From: an uncultured Myxococcales bacterium
GTDB taxonomy: Bacteria; Myxococcota_A; UBA9042
NCBI GenBank assembly: GCA_903842345.1
Contig: CAIMLR010000023.1
Location: 124,001-188,000, forward strand
Direction: 5' to 3'
Length of the DNA: 64,000 bases
Both the position numbers and the translations under genes were made by a program. Below the pieces are notes generated by a model. It saw nothing but the letters and a program-made list of their open reading frames with translations. It had not been told where the DNA came from and did no database searches. Positions within the stretch are counted from its first letter, which is position 1, and each line of letters begins with the position of its first letter. This document shows positions 39,842-48,830 of the stretch, in pieces.

Positions 39842-41305
39842 ATGGCGCATATCGACTGGACGTTGGACGACAATGATTTGCTGACCGACGCGCACACGCT
39901 CGTCGTGATCGCGCGCAAGGCTGATTTGACCGACGGCTGGCCGATGGCCAACTTGCCGCAGCAGATTCGCCAGGTTGTGACCCGCCTTGCGGCCGATTTG
40001 AAGCCCGGTCCCGGCGTGCTGGGCACGACCTTGCTGCCCGAGGGCGCGGGTCCCAAGACGCTGGTTGTCATTCCGCTGTACGACAAGGTGTCGCGTCATC
40101 TCTCCGACACGCGCTCCTATGAAATTTACCAGGCGCTGCGCAATGTTGCGCGTCCGGAAGGCGGCAAGGTCGCGATCCTCGCGGGCCTCGCCGACGCCAA
40201 ATACGCCCTCGGCGTCAACCTCGGCATCGCGCGCAGCTACTCGATCTACTCGCGCAAGTCGGGCAACAAGAACGGTCAGGGCAGCCTGAAGATCGAGCTG
40301 CGCACGCAAGCCGGATTGGTGCCGCTGGATCTGACCTGGGCGCTGGCGGTTGGTGCGGTGCGCAACGCCGCGCGGCTGGTCGACATGCCGCCGATGGAGC
40401 TCGACTGTGCGGTGTTTGAGGCGGAAGCGCGTCACGCGGTTGAAGGCGTCGCCAACGTGTCGGTGGATTCGATCGTCGGCGATGAGCTGTTGAAGCTGGG
40501 TCTGCGCGGCCTGCATGCCGTCGGTCGCACCGCGATGGTGCCGCCGCGCGTCGTGATCCTCGACTACAACCCACCGGGCGTGACGGAAGCGCCGATCGCG
40601 CTCATCGGCAAGGGCCTGGTCTACGACACGGGCGGCCTGAGCTTGAAGATCGTCGGCGATCGCATGCTGACGATGAAATGCGACATGGGTGGCGCTGCGG
40701 CGGTGCTTGGCGCGTTCACTTTGCTGGCCAAGTCGGGTGTGCAGAAGCGGGTGATCGCGGCGTTGGCGATCGCGGAGAACGCGATTGGCCCGGATTCCTA
40801 TCGCCCGGACGACATCATCGAGATGCACAGCGGCAAGACGATGGAAGTGAACAACACGGACGCGGAAGGTCGGATCGCGCTGGCGGACGCGGCGAGCTAC
40901 GTGGCGCGCAAGTACCACCCGAAGATCCTGATTGATGCGGCGACGTTGACGGGCGCCCAGCTCATCGCGACGGGCAAATGGCATGCGGCGATCGTCAGCA
41001 ACGACGGCGATCTGGAAGGCAAGGTCATCGCGGCGGGCCACGCCTCAGGCGACCACTGCATGCCGATCCTGTTCAGCCCGGAGCTGCACACCGGCGACTA
41101 CAAGAGCAACGTCGCGGACATGCGCAACAGCGTCGCGGATCGCGCCAACGCGCCTTCGTCGGCTTCCGGCCTGTGGGTCTGGATGCACATTGACGACCTG
41201 GACATCCGCTGGGCGCACATCGATCTCGCCGGCCCGGCGTTCCTCGACAACCGCGGCAGCGGCTATGGCGTGGGCTTGATGTACAGCCTGGTCCGCTCGC
41301 TGTAG
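39842..41305 (+). CDS. M17 family leucyl aminopeptidase
   Basis: 487 residues. The C-terminal catalytic domain has the M17 signature NTDAEGR (about 338-344), metal ligands in GLVYDTGGLSLK and DMGGAAAVLGAF, and DAATLTGAQ. The enzyme would remove N-terminal residues from peptides in the cytoplasm using two metal ions. The N-terminal domain is shorter and diverged from E. coli PepA. It lies alone between the tRNA terminator and the MYXO-CTERM gene, so housekeeping peptide turnover is the likely role. Confidence 0.93.
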   Translation: MAHIDWTLDDNDLLTDAHTLVVIARKADLTDGWPMANLPQQIRQVVTRLAADLKPGPGVLGTTLLPEGAGPKTLVVIPLYDKVSRHLSDTRSYEIYQALRNVARPEGGKVAILAGLADAKYALGVNLGIARSYSIYSRKSGNKNGQGSLKIELRTQAGLVPLDLTWALAVGAVRNAARLVDMPPMELDCAVFEAEARHAVEGVANVSVDSIVGDELLKLGLRGLHAVGRTAMVPPRVVILDYNPPGVTEAPIALIGKGLVYDTGGLSLKIVGDRMLTMKCDMGGAAAVLGAFTLLAKSGVQKRVIAALAIAENAIGPDSYRPDDIIEMHSGKTMEVNNTDAEGRIALADAASYVARKYHPKILIDAATLTGAQLIATGKWHAAIVSNDGDLEGKVIAAGHASGDHCMPILFSPELHTGDYKSNVADMRNSVADRANAPSSASGLWVWMHIDDLDIRWAHIDLAGPAFLDNRGSGYGVGLMYSLVRSL

Positions 41306-41469
41306 TTCGGTTGCGTGTTGGAATTATCCGCATGTTGGAAATTCCTACATAGCTGAAGGCGCGTGCGGAAGGTGACCCGTTCGCGACGGCGCGGCTTGTG
41401 GCGCTGAAATCCATTGAAACGATTGCGAAAACTCTGATGCGAACGCGGCTCGCGCTCGGGTGCTGCTTC

Positions 41470-41485
41470 TGGCACACTTCCTGCA
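41470..41485 (+). promoter_or_regulatory. Candidate sigma-54 (-24/-12) promoter
   Basis: The sequence tggcacacttcctgca has GG and GC exactly twelve bases apart and matches the TGGCAC and TGC halves of the -24/-12 consensus. It sits about 65 bases before the start of the MYXO-CTERM protein gene, in a 245-base spacer with little else. A sigma-54 activator is encoded at 44079-45677. Confidence 0.5.
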
Positions 41486-41550
41486 TCATCTTGGTGTGAC
41501 GCTGCGGCCAAACGGTCGCGGGCAGTCCCCAACGATCGACGGAGGATGAG

Positions 41551-42759
41551 ATGCGCAAGCAGTGGCAAAAGATGGTGGTGATTGGCGTGGCGCTTTCCGC
41601 GTGGGCGGTGCCCGCGTGGGCGGGCGGCTACTGCTCAACCCAAAGCCCGTGCAAGAGCGCCAATGAGACCTGCAACGGCAACTTCTGCGTGCCCACGGCC
41701 AAGCTGTGCACGGGCGACAGCGCGTGCCAGACGTGGGAAAAATGCGACTTCACCTGCCCGGGCGGCACCAGCAGCACCGGCGGCACGACGGTGAGCGTCG
41801 ATGCGGGCTCGACCGGTTCTGGCTCTGCCGATGCGAGCACGTCGGTGGCGACAGACGGGATCATGTGGACCGATGGCGGCAAGTCCGACCCGAGCGCGCC
41901 CGATGCCGCGAATGTGCTGCCTTCCGAGGACGCCGGGCCGAACCAGCCGCCCGACGACGCCTTTTACCCGACGATGGACATCGAACAGCCCAAGAACAAT
42001 TGCCCGGCGAGCCCCGGCGTCTGCGTCGCCGTGCTGACCAAGGTGCCCGCACAGGCCGGCTGCGACGCGTTCTGCGGCGCGCTGGTGCCCTGCGGCTTTG
42101 GCTTTGGCAGCGGCACGACGAGTTCCAGCAGTGGTGGCAGCAGCAGCGGCGGTGGTGGGACGCCGACGCCGTCGACCGACGACGCTTCCTCGTCGCCGAG
42201 TTACCCGGACGCGGCCCCCGGCACGGATCAGGCGATGGACGCGGGCGCGTATGACACCAACATGCCGCAGCTCGACGGCGGTCCGGTTGACACGACGCCC
42301 GGCCCGGAGGCGCAGGCGCAGTGCGTCGCGATTTGCAGCTTGTGGGTGCTCGATCACACGGCTGACACCGAGCTTGCGGCGCTGGAACAGTGCGTCGCCG
42401 GCGCCACGACCTGCGACGGAATCAGCAAGGGCTGCGACGCGCAGGGCAAGGCCTTCATGACCGCGGCGGAAGCCAACGACGCGTGGTCGCTCGGGCTTGG
42501 CGGCTTTGGTGGCACCTCGACGGCCAGCGGTGGCACGACGGGCAACACCAAGGACAGCGACGCGACGACTGCAGTCTTTGGCAATGCCGACGCCGGCGCC
42601 ACCGCGCCGCAAAGTGACTCGGCGACGACGGCCGGGGCAGCGTCCCCGGCGAGCTCGGGTTGCACGGCCGGTTCCGCGCCGCAGTCCGCGCCGATGGGCC
42701 TCGGCCTGCTCGGTCTTCTCACTGGCGCGCTGATCCTGCGCCGCCGTCACGCGCGCTAG
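41551..42759 (+). CDS. Secreted Cys-rich protein with MYXO-CTERM-like anchor
   Basis: 402 residues. Signal peptide (VPAWA-GG), a Cys-rich N-terminal module (about 25-75, CSTQSPCKSANETCNGNFC), Ser/Thr/Gly/Asp-rich linkers, a second Cys-containing domain (about 150-190 and 250-315), another low-complexity linker, and a C-terminal tripartite signal: Ser-Ser-Gly-Cys, then a hydrophobic helix GLGLLGLLTGALIL and RRRHAR. That layout is the MYXO-CTERM sorting signal processed by myxosortase in Myxococcota. GGAGG precedes the ATG. The stop shares the palindrome CTAG with the convergent rlmN stop. Likely sigma-54 controlled. Confidence 0.88.
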   Translation: MRKQWQKMVVIGVALSAWAVPAWAGGYCSTQSPCKSANETCNGNFCVPTAKLCTGDSACQTWEKCDFTCPGGTSSTGGTTVSVDAGSTGSGSADASTSVATDGIMWTDGGKSDPSAPDAANVLPSEDAGPNQPPDDAFYPTMDIEQPKNNCPASPGVCVAVLTKVPAQAGCDAFCGALVPCGFGFGSGTTSSSSGGSSSGGGGTPTPSTDDASSSPSYPDAAPGTDQAMDAGAYDTNMPQLDGGPVDTTPGPEAQAQCVAICSLWVLDHTADTELAALEQCVAGATTCDGISKGCDAQGKAFMTAAEANDAWSLGLGGFGGTSTASGGTTGNTKDSDATTAVFGNADAGATAPQSDSATTAGAASPASSGCTAGSAPQSAPMGLGLLGLLTGALILRRRHAR

Positions 42760-43871
42760 GCCGCCTCGGCTTTCTCGCCCGCCAACTGCCCGCACGCCGC
42801 GCCGATGTCCTGGCCCTTGGACTCCCGCAGCGTGATGCTGGCGCCCGCGCGCCGCGCGACATCGACAAACCGCTGGATCACCATGCGCTCCGGTCGCTGA
42901 TAGTCGGCGCCCGGCCAGGCGTTGAACGGAATGGCGTTCACGTGCGCGTTCAACTCGCGCGCCATCGCCGCCAACCGCCGCGCGTCGTCGTCGCTGTCGT
43001 TGACGCCCTTGAGCAACGCGTATTCAAACGTGATCTTGCGATTGGCGCTCGCCGGCAGTTCCAGTAGCACGTCCACCATCTTGCGGATCGGCACGCCCTT
43101 GTTCACCGGCATCAGCCGGTCGCGCACGTCGTCGGTCGTCGCCGTCAGGCTCCACGCGAGGTTGAGGTTGGGGTGCGCCGCGATCAGCTTGGACACGTTC
43201 TTGGCCACGCCCGCCGTGGAGATCGTGATGCGCCGCGGCGAGAAGTCGAAGCCTTTGGGATCGCACAGGATGTCGAGCGCGTCGATGACTGCGGCGAGGT
43301 TGTCCAACGGTTCGCCCATGCCCATGAACACGAGGTTGTGCGGCCGCGCCGAGAGCGGCCCCTCCTCGCCGCCCGCCACGCCGCCGCGCCGCAGCCCCAG
43401 GGCAAAGCCCAGCCGGCACGCGTAGGCCACCTGCTCGACAATCTGGCCCGCTGTCAGGTTCTGGCGCACGGGCAGCCGCGCCGTCGCGCAGAAGTCGCAG
43501 CCCATCTTGCAGCCAACCTGGCTCGACAGGCACTGCGTCACATGGCCCGACTCCATCGGCATGATGACCGTCTCGATCGCGTGCCCATCGTCCGTGTTCA
43601 ACACGATCTTCTGGCTGGCGTCCAGCGCGGAGATCCGTTCAAGCGTCGGCACCAGCACCGCCAGCGTCTTTGCGTCCGCGAGCTTGGCGCGCAGGCCCGC
43701 CGGCAGGTCCGTCATCCGCGCCCAGTCGCGTTCCAGCCGCACGTGCAGCCAGCGAAACAGTTGTTCCGCGCGAAAGGCCGGCTCGCCCGCCGCCTTAAAA
43801 AGCGCCTTGAGCGCCGGCCGTGGCAGGGACAGCAGGTCGACGTCATGGAATGGATTCAAGTTGTCAGTCAT
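42756..43871 (-). CDS. rlmN: Dual-specificity 23S rRNA/tRNA (adenine-C2) methyltransferase RlmN
   Basis: 371 residues, radical SAM enzyme that methylates A2503 of 23S rRNA and A37 of some tRNAs. The Fe-S cysteines are Cys121, Cys125 and Cys128 (CKMGCDFC). The two mechanistic cysteines are in TQCLSSQ (Cys114) and near the C-terminus in AACGQ (Cys360). MGMGEPLDN is the SAM-binding GGE-like motif. The start at 43871 begins a normal RlmN N-terminus; the open frame extends further with unrelated sequence. Divergent from the response-regulator gene. Confidence 0.96.
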   Translation of the reverse strand: MTDNLNPFHDVDLLSLPRPALKALFKAAGEPAFRAEQLFRWLHVRLERDWARMTDLPAGLRAKLADAKTLAVLVPTLERISALDASQKIVLNTDDGHAIETVIMPMESGHVTQCLSSQVGCKMGCDFCATARLPVRQNLTAGQIVEQVAYACRLGFALGLRRGGVAGGEEGPLSARPHNLVFMGMGEPLDNLAAVIDALDILCDPKGFDFSPRRITISTAGVAKNVSKLIAAHPNLNLAWSLTATTDDVRDRLMPVNKGVPIRKMVDVLLELPASANRKITFEYALLKGVNDSDDDARRLAAMARELNAHVNAIPFNAWPGADYQRPERMVIQRFVDVARRAGASITLRESKGQDIGAACGQLAGEKAEAA

Positions 43872-43957
43872 TGTCGTGGCGGAGGCCCAAACGTGAGCGC
43901 GCTGCAGTGTACCGGGCCATTGGGTGGGCGTCACCGCAAAAAGTGGTCGGGAGGCGC

Positions 43958-43985
43958 TTGACGACGGGATCGGTTCGCGTATCAT
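43958..43985 (+). promoter_or_regulatory. Promoter of sigma-54 activator gene
   Basis: TTGACG (43958-43963), a 16-base spacer and TATCAT (43980-43985) lie about 95 bases upstream of the regulator start and read toward it. A good sigma-70-type match. Confidence 0.55.
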
Positions 43986-44078
43986 CTGTCTCAAGTTGAA
44001 ACACATCGGCGCGCTCGGGAATGGTTATCGGCACTTTGCCGCCTCCGCCTCGTTGCGCGCGCCCACCTGGAGTCTGCC

Positions 44079-45677
44079 ATGACGTTGGACGCCCATCCGC
44101 AATCGCATCCGTTGGACACGCCGGCGTCCGCCGCGATGGGCCTCGCGCCGCCGTCCGGTGGCGATGTGCTGATCGTCGAGGACGACCGGGACGTATCCTC
44201 GCTGATTGAGAAGCTGCTGACGCGTGAAGGCCATCGCTGCGTCAAGGTGCAGAGCGCCTACGAGGCGCAAATCGCCGTCCGCACGATGCCGCCCGGCGTC
44301 GTCCTGTTGGACCTGAGCCTGCCCGACAGCCAGGACCTGGAGTTGCTGCGCAAGCTGCAGCAGATTGAGCCGCGCCATCGCATCATCATCATGACGGCGT
44401 ACGACAACCTCGACATCGTGATCGGCGCAACGCGCGCGGGTGCCTTTGACTTCATCACCAAGGGTCCCGACCTGACGGAGCGCGTCAAGGTCACCGTGCG
44501 CAACGCGTTTGCGGCGATCGCTCAGGAGCTGCACGTCAGTCATTTGGCGACCTCGCTGGCGCGGCGGGATCGCTACTCGGCGCTGATTTCCCATTCCTCG
44601 GCGATGGAGCCGGTGCGCGCGGCGATTGACCGGCTGAGCCATAGCCGCGTGAACGTGCTGATTTCCGGCCAGAGCGGCACCGGCAAGGAAGTCGTGGCGC
44701 GGACGATTCACGACAGCGGTCCGCGCGCCCAGGGGCCGTTCGTCGCGATCAACTGCGCGGGCATTCCGGACACGCTGCTGGAAAGTGAGCTGTTCGGCTA
44801 CGAGCGCGGGGCGTTCACCGGCGCGCAGAACCGCAAGATCGGCAAGTTTGAAGCGGCGTCCGGCGGCACGCTGTTCCTGGACGAGATTGGCGAGATGTCC
44901 CTGCCGCTCCAAGCCAAGCTGTTGCGCGTGCTGCAGGATGGCCGTTTTGAGCGGCTGGGCGGCAATACGCTGGTGCAGACGGATTCGCGCATCATCGCCG
45001 CGACCAACCGCGAGTTGCTCGGCATGGTGCGCGCCGGCACGTTCCGCGAGGACCTGTTCTACCGCCTCGCGGTCTTCACGCTGACGCTGCCGCCGCTGAC
45101 CGAGCGCAAGGGCGACGTGCCGCTGCTTGTCGAGCACTTTGTCAAACAGTCCGCGCGCGAGGAGAGCAAGGCCATCAAGGGCGTGACGCCGGAGGTCATG
45201 CGCCTGTTTGAACTGCATCCGTGGCCGGGCAACGTGCGGCAACTGCAGAACATCATTGCGCGGTCGGCGCTGCAGTGCGACACCGACACGATCGCGCTGC
45301 GCGACCTGCCGACGAGCTTTGTCCAGGAGCTCATGCCGCCCGGCACGCACGCCGACGAAGGCATGGGGTTGATGCCGCGGACGCTGGAGACGGTGCCGTC
45401 CCCGACGGCGGCGGCGCTGCAGGAGCATGACGTGGGCGCGCAGCTGCGCCAAGGTTCCGTTGCGGATCGCCTGAATGCGGCGCTCGAGTTCGCGTTTCCG
45501 TCCAAGGACATGCTGCCGACCGTTGAGGAGTTGGAGCGCGCGGGCATTCGCTTGGCGATGCGTCGGCTCGACCACAACATGCAGCTGACGGCGCTGCGGC
45601 TCAACATCAGCCGCGCCACGCTATACCGGCGCCTGGACCAGAATGAAGGCGCGATGCCGCGCCGGCCGCACCTATAG
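44079..45677 (+). CDS. NtrC-family sigma-54-dependent response regulator
   Basis: 532 residues. Receiver domain (about 28-145) with acidic pocket EDD (34-36), phospho-acceptor Asp78 in LLDLSLPD and Lys in FITKG. The AAA+ domain (about 165-400) has Walker A GQSGTGKE, the sigma-54-contacting GAFTGA loop, GGTLFLDEIGEM (Walker B) and WPGNVRQLQN. A variable linker leads to a C-terminal Fis-type helix-turn-helix (about 485-522). No sensor kinase is adjacent, so it is an orphan. GGAG lies upstream of the ATG. Candidate sigma-54 promoters at 41470 and 35669 are possible but unproven targets. Its stop abuts the convergent DUF2520 gene at CTATAG. Confidence 0.95.
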   Translation: MTLDAHPQSHPLDTPASAAMGLAPPSGGDVLIVEDDRDVSSLIEKLLTREGHRCVKVQSAYEAQIAVRTMPPGVVLLDLSLPDSQDLELLRKLQQIEPRHRIIIMTAYDNLDIVIGATRAGAFDFITKGPDLTERVKVTVRNAFAAIAQELHVSHLATSLARRDRYSALISHSSAMEPVRAAIDRLSHSRVNVLISGQSGTGKEVVARTIHDSGPRAQGPFVAINCAGIPDTLLESELFGYERGAFTGAQNRKIGKFEAASGGTLFLDEIGEMSLPLQAKLLRVLQDGRFERLGGNTLVQTDSRIIAATNRELLGMVRAGTFREDLFYRLAVFTLTLPPLTERKGDVPLLVEHFVKQSAREESKAIKGVTPEVMRLFELHPWPGNVRQLQNIIARSALQCDTDTIALRDLPTSFVQELMPPGTHADEGMGLMPRTLETVPSPTAAALQEHDVGAQLRQGSVADRLNAALEFAFPSKDMLPTVEELERAGIRLAMRRLDHNMQLTALRLNISRATLYRRLDQNEGAMPRRPHL

Positions 45678-46592
45678 CGCGTCGTCCGGTCGCGGGGTTT
45701 GCGCCAGGACCGTATCGAGCGCCGCCAGCGCCGCCGGCCCCAGCCCCCCGTCCCGCACCAGATCGACGAGCACGGTCGACAATTCGCAGTGGATCAGCGC
45801 CGCCGACGGGTCGTGGACGCCCAGCGCCTGCATATGCCGCGCCAGCGTCGCCGCATCGCCGCGCGCCACTGCGCCCGTGAGGCCGTTGCGCAGCGGGGCG
45901 TCCGCCGGCAGCCGACGGATCGCGTCGAGCGACGTTTGCATCAGGTGGCCCAGACCCGCGCGCGCCTCCACCGGCGTCAGCCCCGCAGCAATTCCCGCCT
46001 GTTCCGCCACATGCAGGAGCGCCACAAGATCATTGGCGGCCAGCGCGGCCGCGGCGTGGTAGAGCGTGCGCGCCGCGTCCACCACGGCGACAACATGTCC
46101 GTGCAACTGCGCCACGAGCGCGCGCGCCACCGCGTGTGCCGCATCGGTCCCAGCCAGCGCATACGTCGCGCCATCCAGCGGCCGCACGGCCAGGCGCGCG
46201 TCGTCGAGATCGAGGGGATCGGGCAGCGCCGCCAGCGGATGCATTGCCGCAAGCTCCAGCGCGCCGCCCGGCACCTGCAGCACTTGCCAAGGAGCGGCGC
46301 CCGACAGGTGGAGCCAAACGGCGCCGTCGTGCGCCCCCGGGACGCTCGCCAGCGCCTGTGCCGCACCCGCGAGGGCGCGGTCTGGCACCGCAAGCACAGT
46401 CACCCGCGCCGGCACCGGAGCCGCCAGAACGGCGATCGGCAACGCCTGACGCGTCAACCACGCTTGCACCGCCGCCCGCCGCTCCGCCCGCCGCGCCACC
46501 AGCTGAACGCGATGTCCGGCGCGCGTCAGCGCCACCGCCAGGGACACGCCCGCGCGACCTGCACCGACAATCAAGAGCGGGTCAGTCGGCAT
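45672..46592 (-). CDS. Rossmann-like/DUF2520 family protein
   Basis: 306 residues. N-terminal NAD(P)-binding fold with LLIVGAGRAGVSLAVAL and LAVPDRAL, then LSGAAPWQVL and AAMHPLAALP, followed by the helical DUF2520 domain (about 140-300; LYHAAAALAANDLVALLH). The architecture resembles ketopantoate/pyrroline-carboxylate reductase-like proteins, but the substrate is unknown. The start at 46592 gives an 11-base overlap with the end of nadD, so it is translationally coupled; the longer frame adds unrelated sequence. Confidence 0.87.
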   Translation of the reverse strand: MPTDPLLIVGAGRAGVSLAVALTRAGHRVQLVARRAERRAAVQAWLTRQALPIAVLAAPVPARVTVLAVPDRALAGAAQALASVPGAHDGAVWLHLSGAAPWQVLQVPGGALELAAMHPLAALPDPLDLDDARLAVRPLDGATYALAGTDAAHAVARALVAQLHGHVVAVVDAARTLYHAAAALAANDLVALLHVAEQAGIAAGLTPVEARAGLGHLMQTSLDAIRRLPADAPLRNGLTGAVARGDAATLARHMQALGVHDPSAALIHCELSTVLVDLVRDGGLGPAALAALDTVLAQTPRPDDAL

Positions 46593-47142
46593 ACGGCCCC
46601 ATCGCGGCAAGGACGGTTGCGGGCACGCGGCCGGCGAGCGAACGCCCGGCGGCCCAATCGGCGCGGAGTTCGGTGGAACTGACGTCGGGCAACTCCACCG
46701 GCGCAACAAGCGCGGCGAGGTCAGGCGGAATCGCAAAGCCCGGCCGCGGCAGCACCACCAGCGGCGCCAACGCCGTCAGGCCAGGAAAATCCTGCCAGCG
46801 GTCCCGCTGCGCGAGGATGTCGCTGCCAATCGCCAGCCGGAACACGCGGTCCGGATGCTGCGCCTGCAGATGCCGCACCAGATCGATCGTGGCGCCAGAA
46901 GCGCCCGGCCGCCGCTCGTCGTCCCGCACCGTCACGCGCTCGCCAAAGATGCCAAAAGCCAGCCGACTCCACTGCAGCCGCGTGGCAAAAGGCAGCGGCG
47001 TCTTGCCCAGCACGTGGCGATCGACCGGCTCAATCCAGACGTCCGCGTCCAGCGCGGACAGCAGCCACGCCACGCCCAGCACGTGCCCGACGTGCGGCGG
47101 ATCAAAGGTGCCGCCAAAAAGCACGGTCAGCCGCTTGTTCAC
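46582..47142 (-). CDS. nadD: Nicotinate-nucleotide adenylyltransferase
   Basis: 186 residues. It converts nicotinate mononucleotide and ATP to deamido-NAD. Signatures are GGTFDPPHVGH (10-20) and SSTELR near 153-158, typical of NadD. The length is slightly short. It overlaps namZ-like (ATGA) upstream and the DUF2520 gene downstream, forming a three-gene coupled operon linking peptidoglycan fragment turnover and NAD synthesis. Confidence 0.94.
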   Translation of the reverse strand: MNKRLTVLFGGTFDPPHVGHVLGVAWLLSALDADVWIEPVDRHVLGKTPLPFATRLQWSRLAFGIFGERVTVRDDERRPGASGATIDLVRHLQAQHPDRVFRLAIGSDILAQRDRWQDFPGLTALAPLVVLPRPGFAIPPDLAALVAPVELPDVSSTELRADWAAGRSLAGRVPATVLAAMGPYAD

Positions 47143-48398
47143 AGCGCGACGCGGCCCGTGCGGCGGATGCCGTCGGCAAAAAGGCCGTAGCGCCGCGTGT
47201 AGAGCAGGTGGCCGCGCGCGCGTTCGGCGAAGATCCGGCTGTCGCGGTCAAAGTCGCTTGTCGCTTCTTCCAGCGTGCCGCCCGCTTCCAGCACCATCCG
47301 CGCCTGCGTGTTGCCCATCAGCAGGTCGATCGCGAGGCGGTCGCTGACGAACTCGTACGTCTCCGTGCGCCAGGCAAAATGCTGGGGTCCGAGCTTGCGC
47401 GCCGCGGCGATCAGCGCCAGACCGGCCTTGACCGCGGGGAACGCGCGCCGGTCGACGACTTCAACCGCGACGCCACCGCAGACTTTGCCCTCAAACTTCT
47501 GGAACGTCGGCTCAAACTGCATCGGCCGCACGTGCAGCCCGGGAATCGCGAAGCTCTCAATCGCCTGCGCGTACTGCCGCGCGTTGAGCCAGCTCGCGCC
47601 GATCAGCTCAAACGGCCGCGTGGTCCCGCGCCCCTCGGAAAGCCGCGTCCCTTCCATCAGGCACGTTCCCGGGTAGGTCACCGCGGTCGCCACCGTCGGC
47701 ATGTTCGGGCTCGGCGCGTACCACGTGCTGCCAGCGGCGCCAAAGTCCTGTTCGTCCAGATACTTGGCGGGATCCCAATGCGCGCACGGCACCACGGTCA
47801 ACTGGCTGTGAAGCCCCTGCTCGGCGGCGTACAGCTTGGCAATCTCGCCGATCGTCAGGCCATGGCGCTGCGGCACGTCGATCCAGCCGACGAAGCTCTT
47901 GTACTTGCGCTGGACGGCGTTGCCCTCCACGACTTCCCCGCCCAACGGATTGGGCCGGTCAAAAACAACAACGTCCACGCCAACTTGCGCGCACGTTTCG
48001 AGCGCCATGCACAGCGTTGCGGCGTAGGTGTAGTAGCGCGCGCCGACGTCCTGGATGTCAAAAACCAGCACGTCGATGCCCGCAAGCGCCTCGGGTTCCA
48101 GCGTCAGCGTGTCAACGGTCCGGCCGTACAGCGTGCCCACTTCCACGCCAAAGACCGGATCCACGCCGGCGTCCACGGCGATCAGATCCTGCGCAGTTGA
48201 CCACAGGCCGTGCTCGGGCCCAAACAGCCGGACGATCTGGATGTCCGCTTGGCGCATCGCATCGACAAGATGATGCCGGCGATACGGCGGCCGCTCCGCG
48301 CGCACGAGCGACGACGGATTGCAGCACACCGCCACACGGCGCCCGCGCAGCTGCGCAAAACCCTGACTCGCCGCGACTTCTGCACCCGTTTGCAACAT
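47139..48398 (-). CDS. DUF1343/NamZ-type exo-beta-N-acetylmuramidase
   Basis: 419 residues. Family motifs: RLFGPEHG, DVLVFDIQDVGARYYTY, FDRPNPLGG, SPNMPTVATAVTYPGTC and EGRGTTRPFE. NamZ enzymes cut N-acetylmuramic acid from non-reducing ends of peptidoglycan fragments for recycling. No signal peptide is visible, so this copy may act in the cytoplasm on imported fragments, unlike secreted relatives. Start ATG at 48398; it overlaps nadD in ATGA. Confidence 0.9.
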   Translation of the reverse strand: MLQTGAEVAASQGFAQLRGRRVAVCCNPSSLVRAERPPYRRHHLVDAMRQADIQIVRLFGPEHGLWSTAQDLIAVDAGVDPVFGVEVGTLYGRTVDTLTLEPEALAGIDVLVFDIQDVGARYYTYAATLCMALETCAQVGVDVVVFDRPNPLGGEVVEGNAVQRKYKSFVGWIDVPQRHGLTIGEIAKLYAAEQGLHSQLTVVPCAHWDPAKYLDEQDFGAAGSTWYAPSPNMPTVATAVTYPGTCLMEGTRLSEGRGTTRPFELIGASWLNARQYAQAIESFAIPGLHVRPMQFEPTFQKFEGKVCGGVAVEVVDRRAFPAVKAGLALIAAARKLGPQHFAWRTETYEFVSDRLAIDLLMGNTQARMVLEAGGTLEEATSDFDRDSRIFAERARGHLLYTRRYGLFADGIRRTGRVAL

Positions 48399-48425
48399 GG
48401 TCGTCTCCCGATTTGCTGGCGCCGT

Positions 48426-48662
48426 TCAGCCCGGCTTGTCGTTTTCCGGAAAGCGCAGCAGGCGCAGTTCGCCTTCGCCTTCATTGCGAAACACTTCGAT
48501 TTCCTTGACGTTCGTCAGGTTCACGTAGAGTGACGCGGACGCCTCGCGCTCATTGCGCAGGGCGATGAAGCCGGTCTCGATCGCTTCCACGATGCCGATG
48601 ACCGACGTGTCCTCATCATCAAACTGGATGACCCAAACTTTCTGACCAATCAGCGTTTGCAT
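48426..48662 (-). CDS. Small beta-rich protein of unknown function
   Basis: 78 residues, beginning IGQKVWVIQFDDED and containing ETGFIALRN and an acidic segment EVFRNEGEGE. The pattern of short beta strands suggests an Sm/SH3-like barrel, but I recognise no named family. The start at 48662 is chosen because the upstream frame is low-complexity. It lies 27 bases upstream of the namZ-like gene and could be first in that operon, divergent from the reductase gene. Confidence 0.65.
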   Translation of the reverse strand: MQTLIGQKVWVIQFDDEDTSVIGIVEAIETGFIALRNEREASASLYVNLTNVKEIEVFRNEGEGELRLLRFPENDKPG

Positions 48663-48830
48663 ATGACCTCTGGCCCGGGGGATGGGCGGCGCGGAACGCA
48701 CGAGTTTAGCCCACAGCGTCAGCGTTGGGAACTGCAACCGTTTGACACGCCGCGCGGGCTCCCGCATCCTTTTGGCCGTTGTGGGACTCGAATGGTCCGA
48801 ATTGACGAGTGGCCAATTGTGAGGGACGAA

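Noticed and set aside
41263-41568. A 101-codon minus-strand frame between the aminopeptidase and MYXO-CTERM genes
   Set aside because: It overlaps the end of the aminopeptidase and the candidate sigma-54 promoter, lacks a ribosome-binding site and shows no protein-like pattern.
44025-45575. A 516-codon minus-strand frame opposite the NtrC-type regulator
   Set aside because: It is antisense to an intact REC-AAA-HTH protein and has His/Arg-rich composition only.
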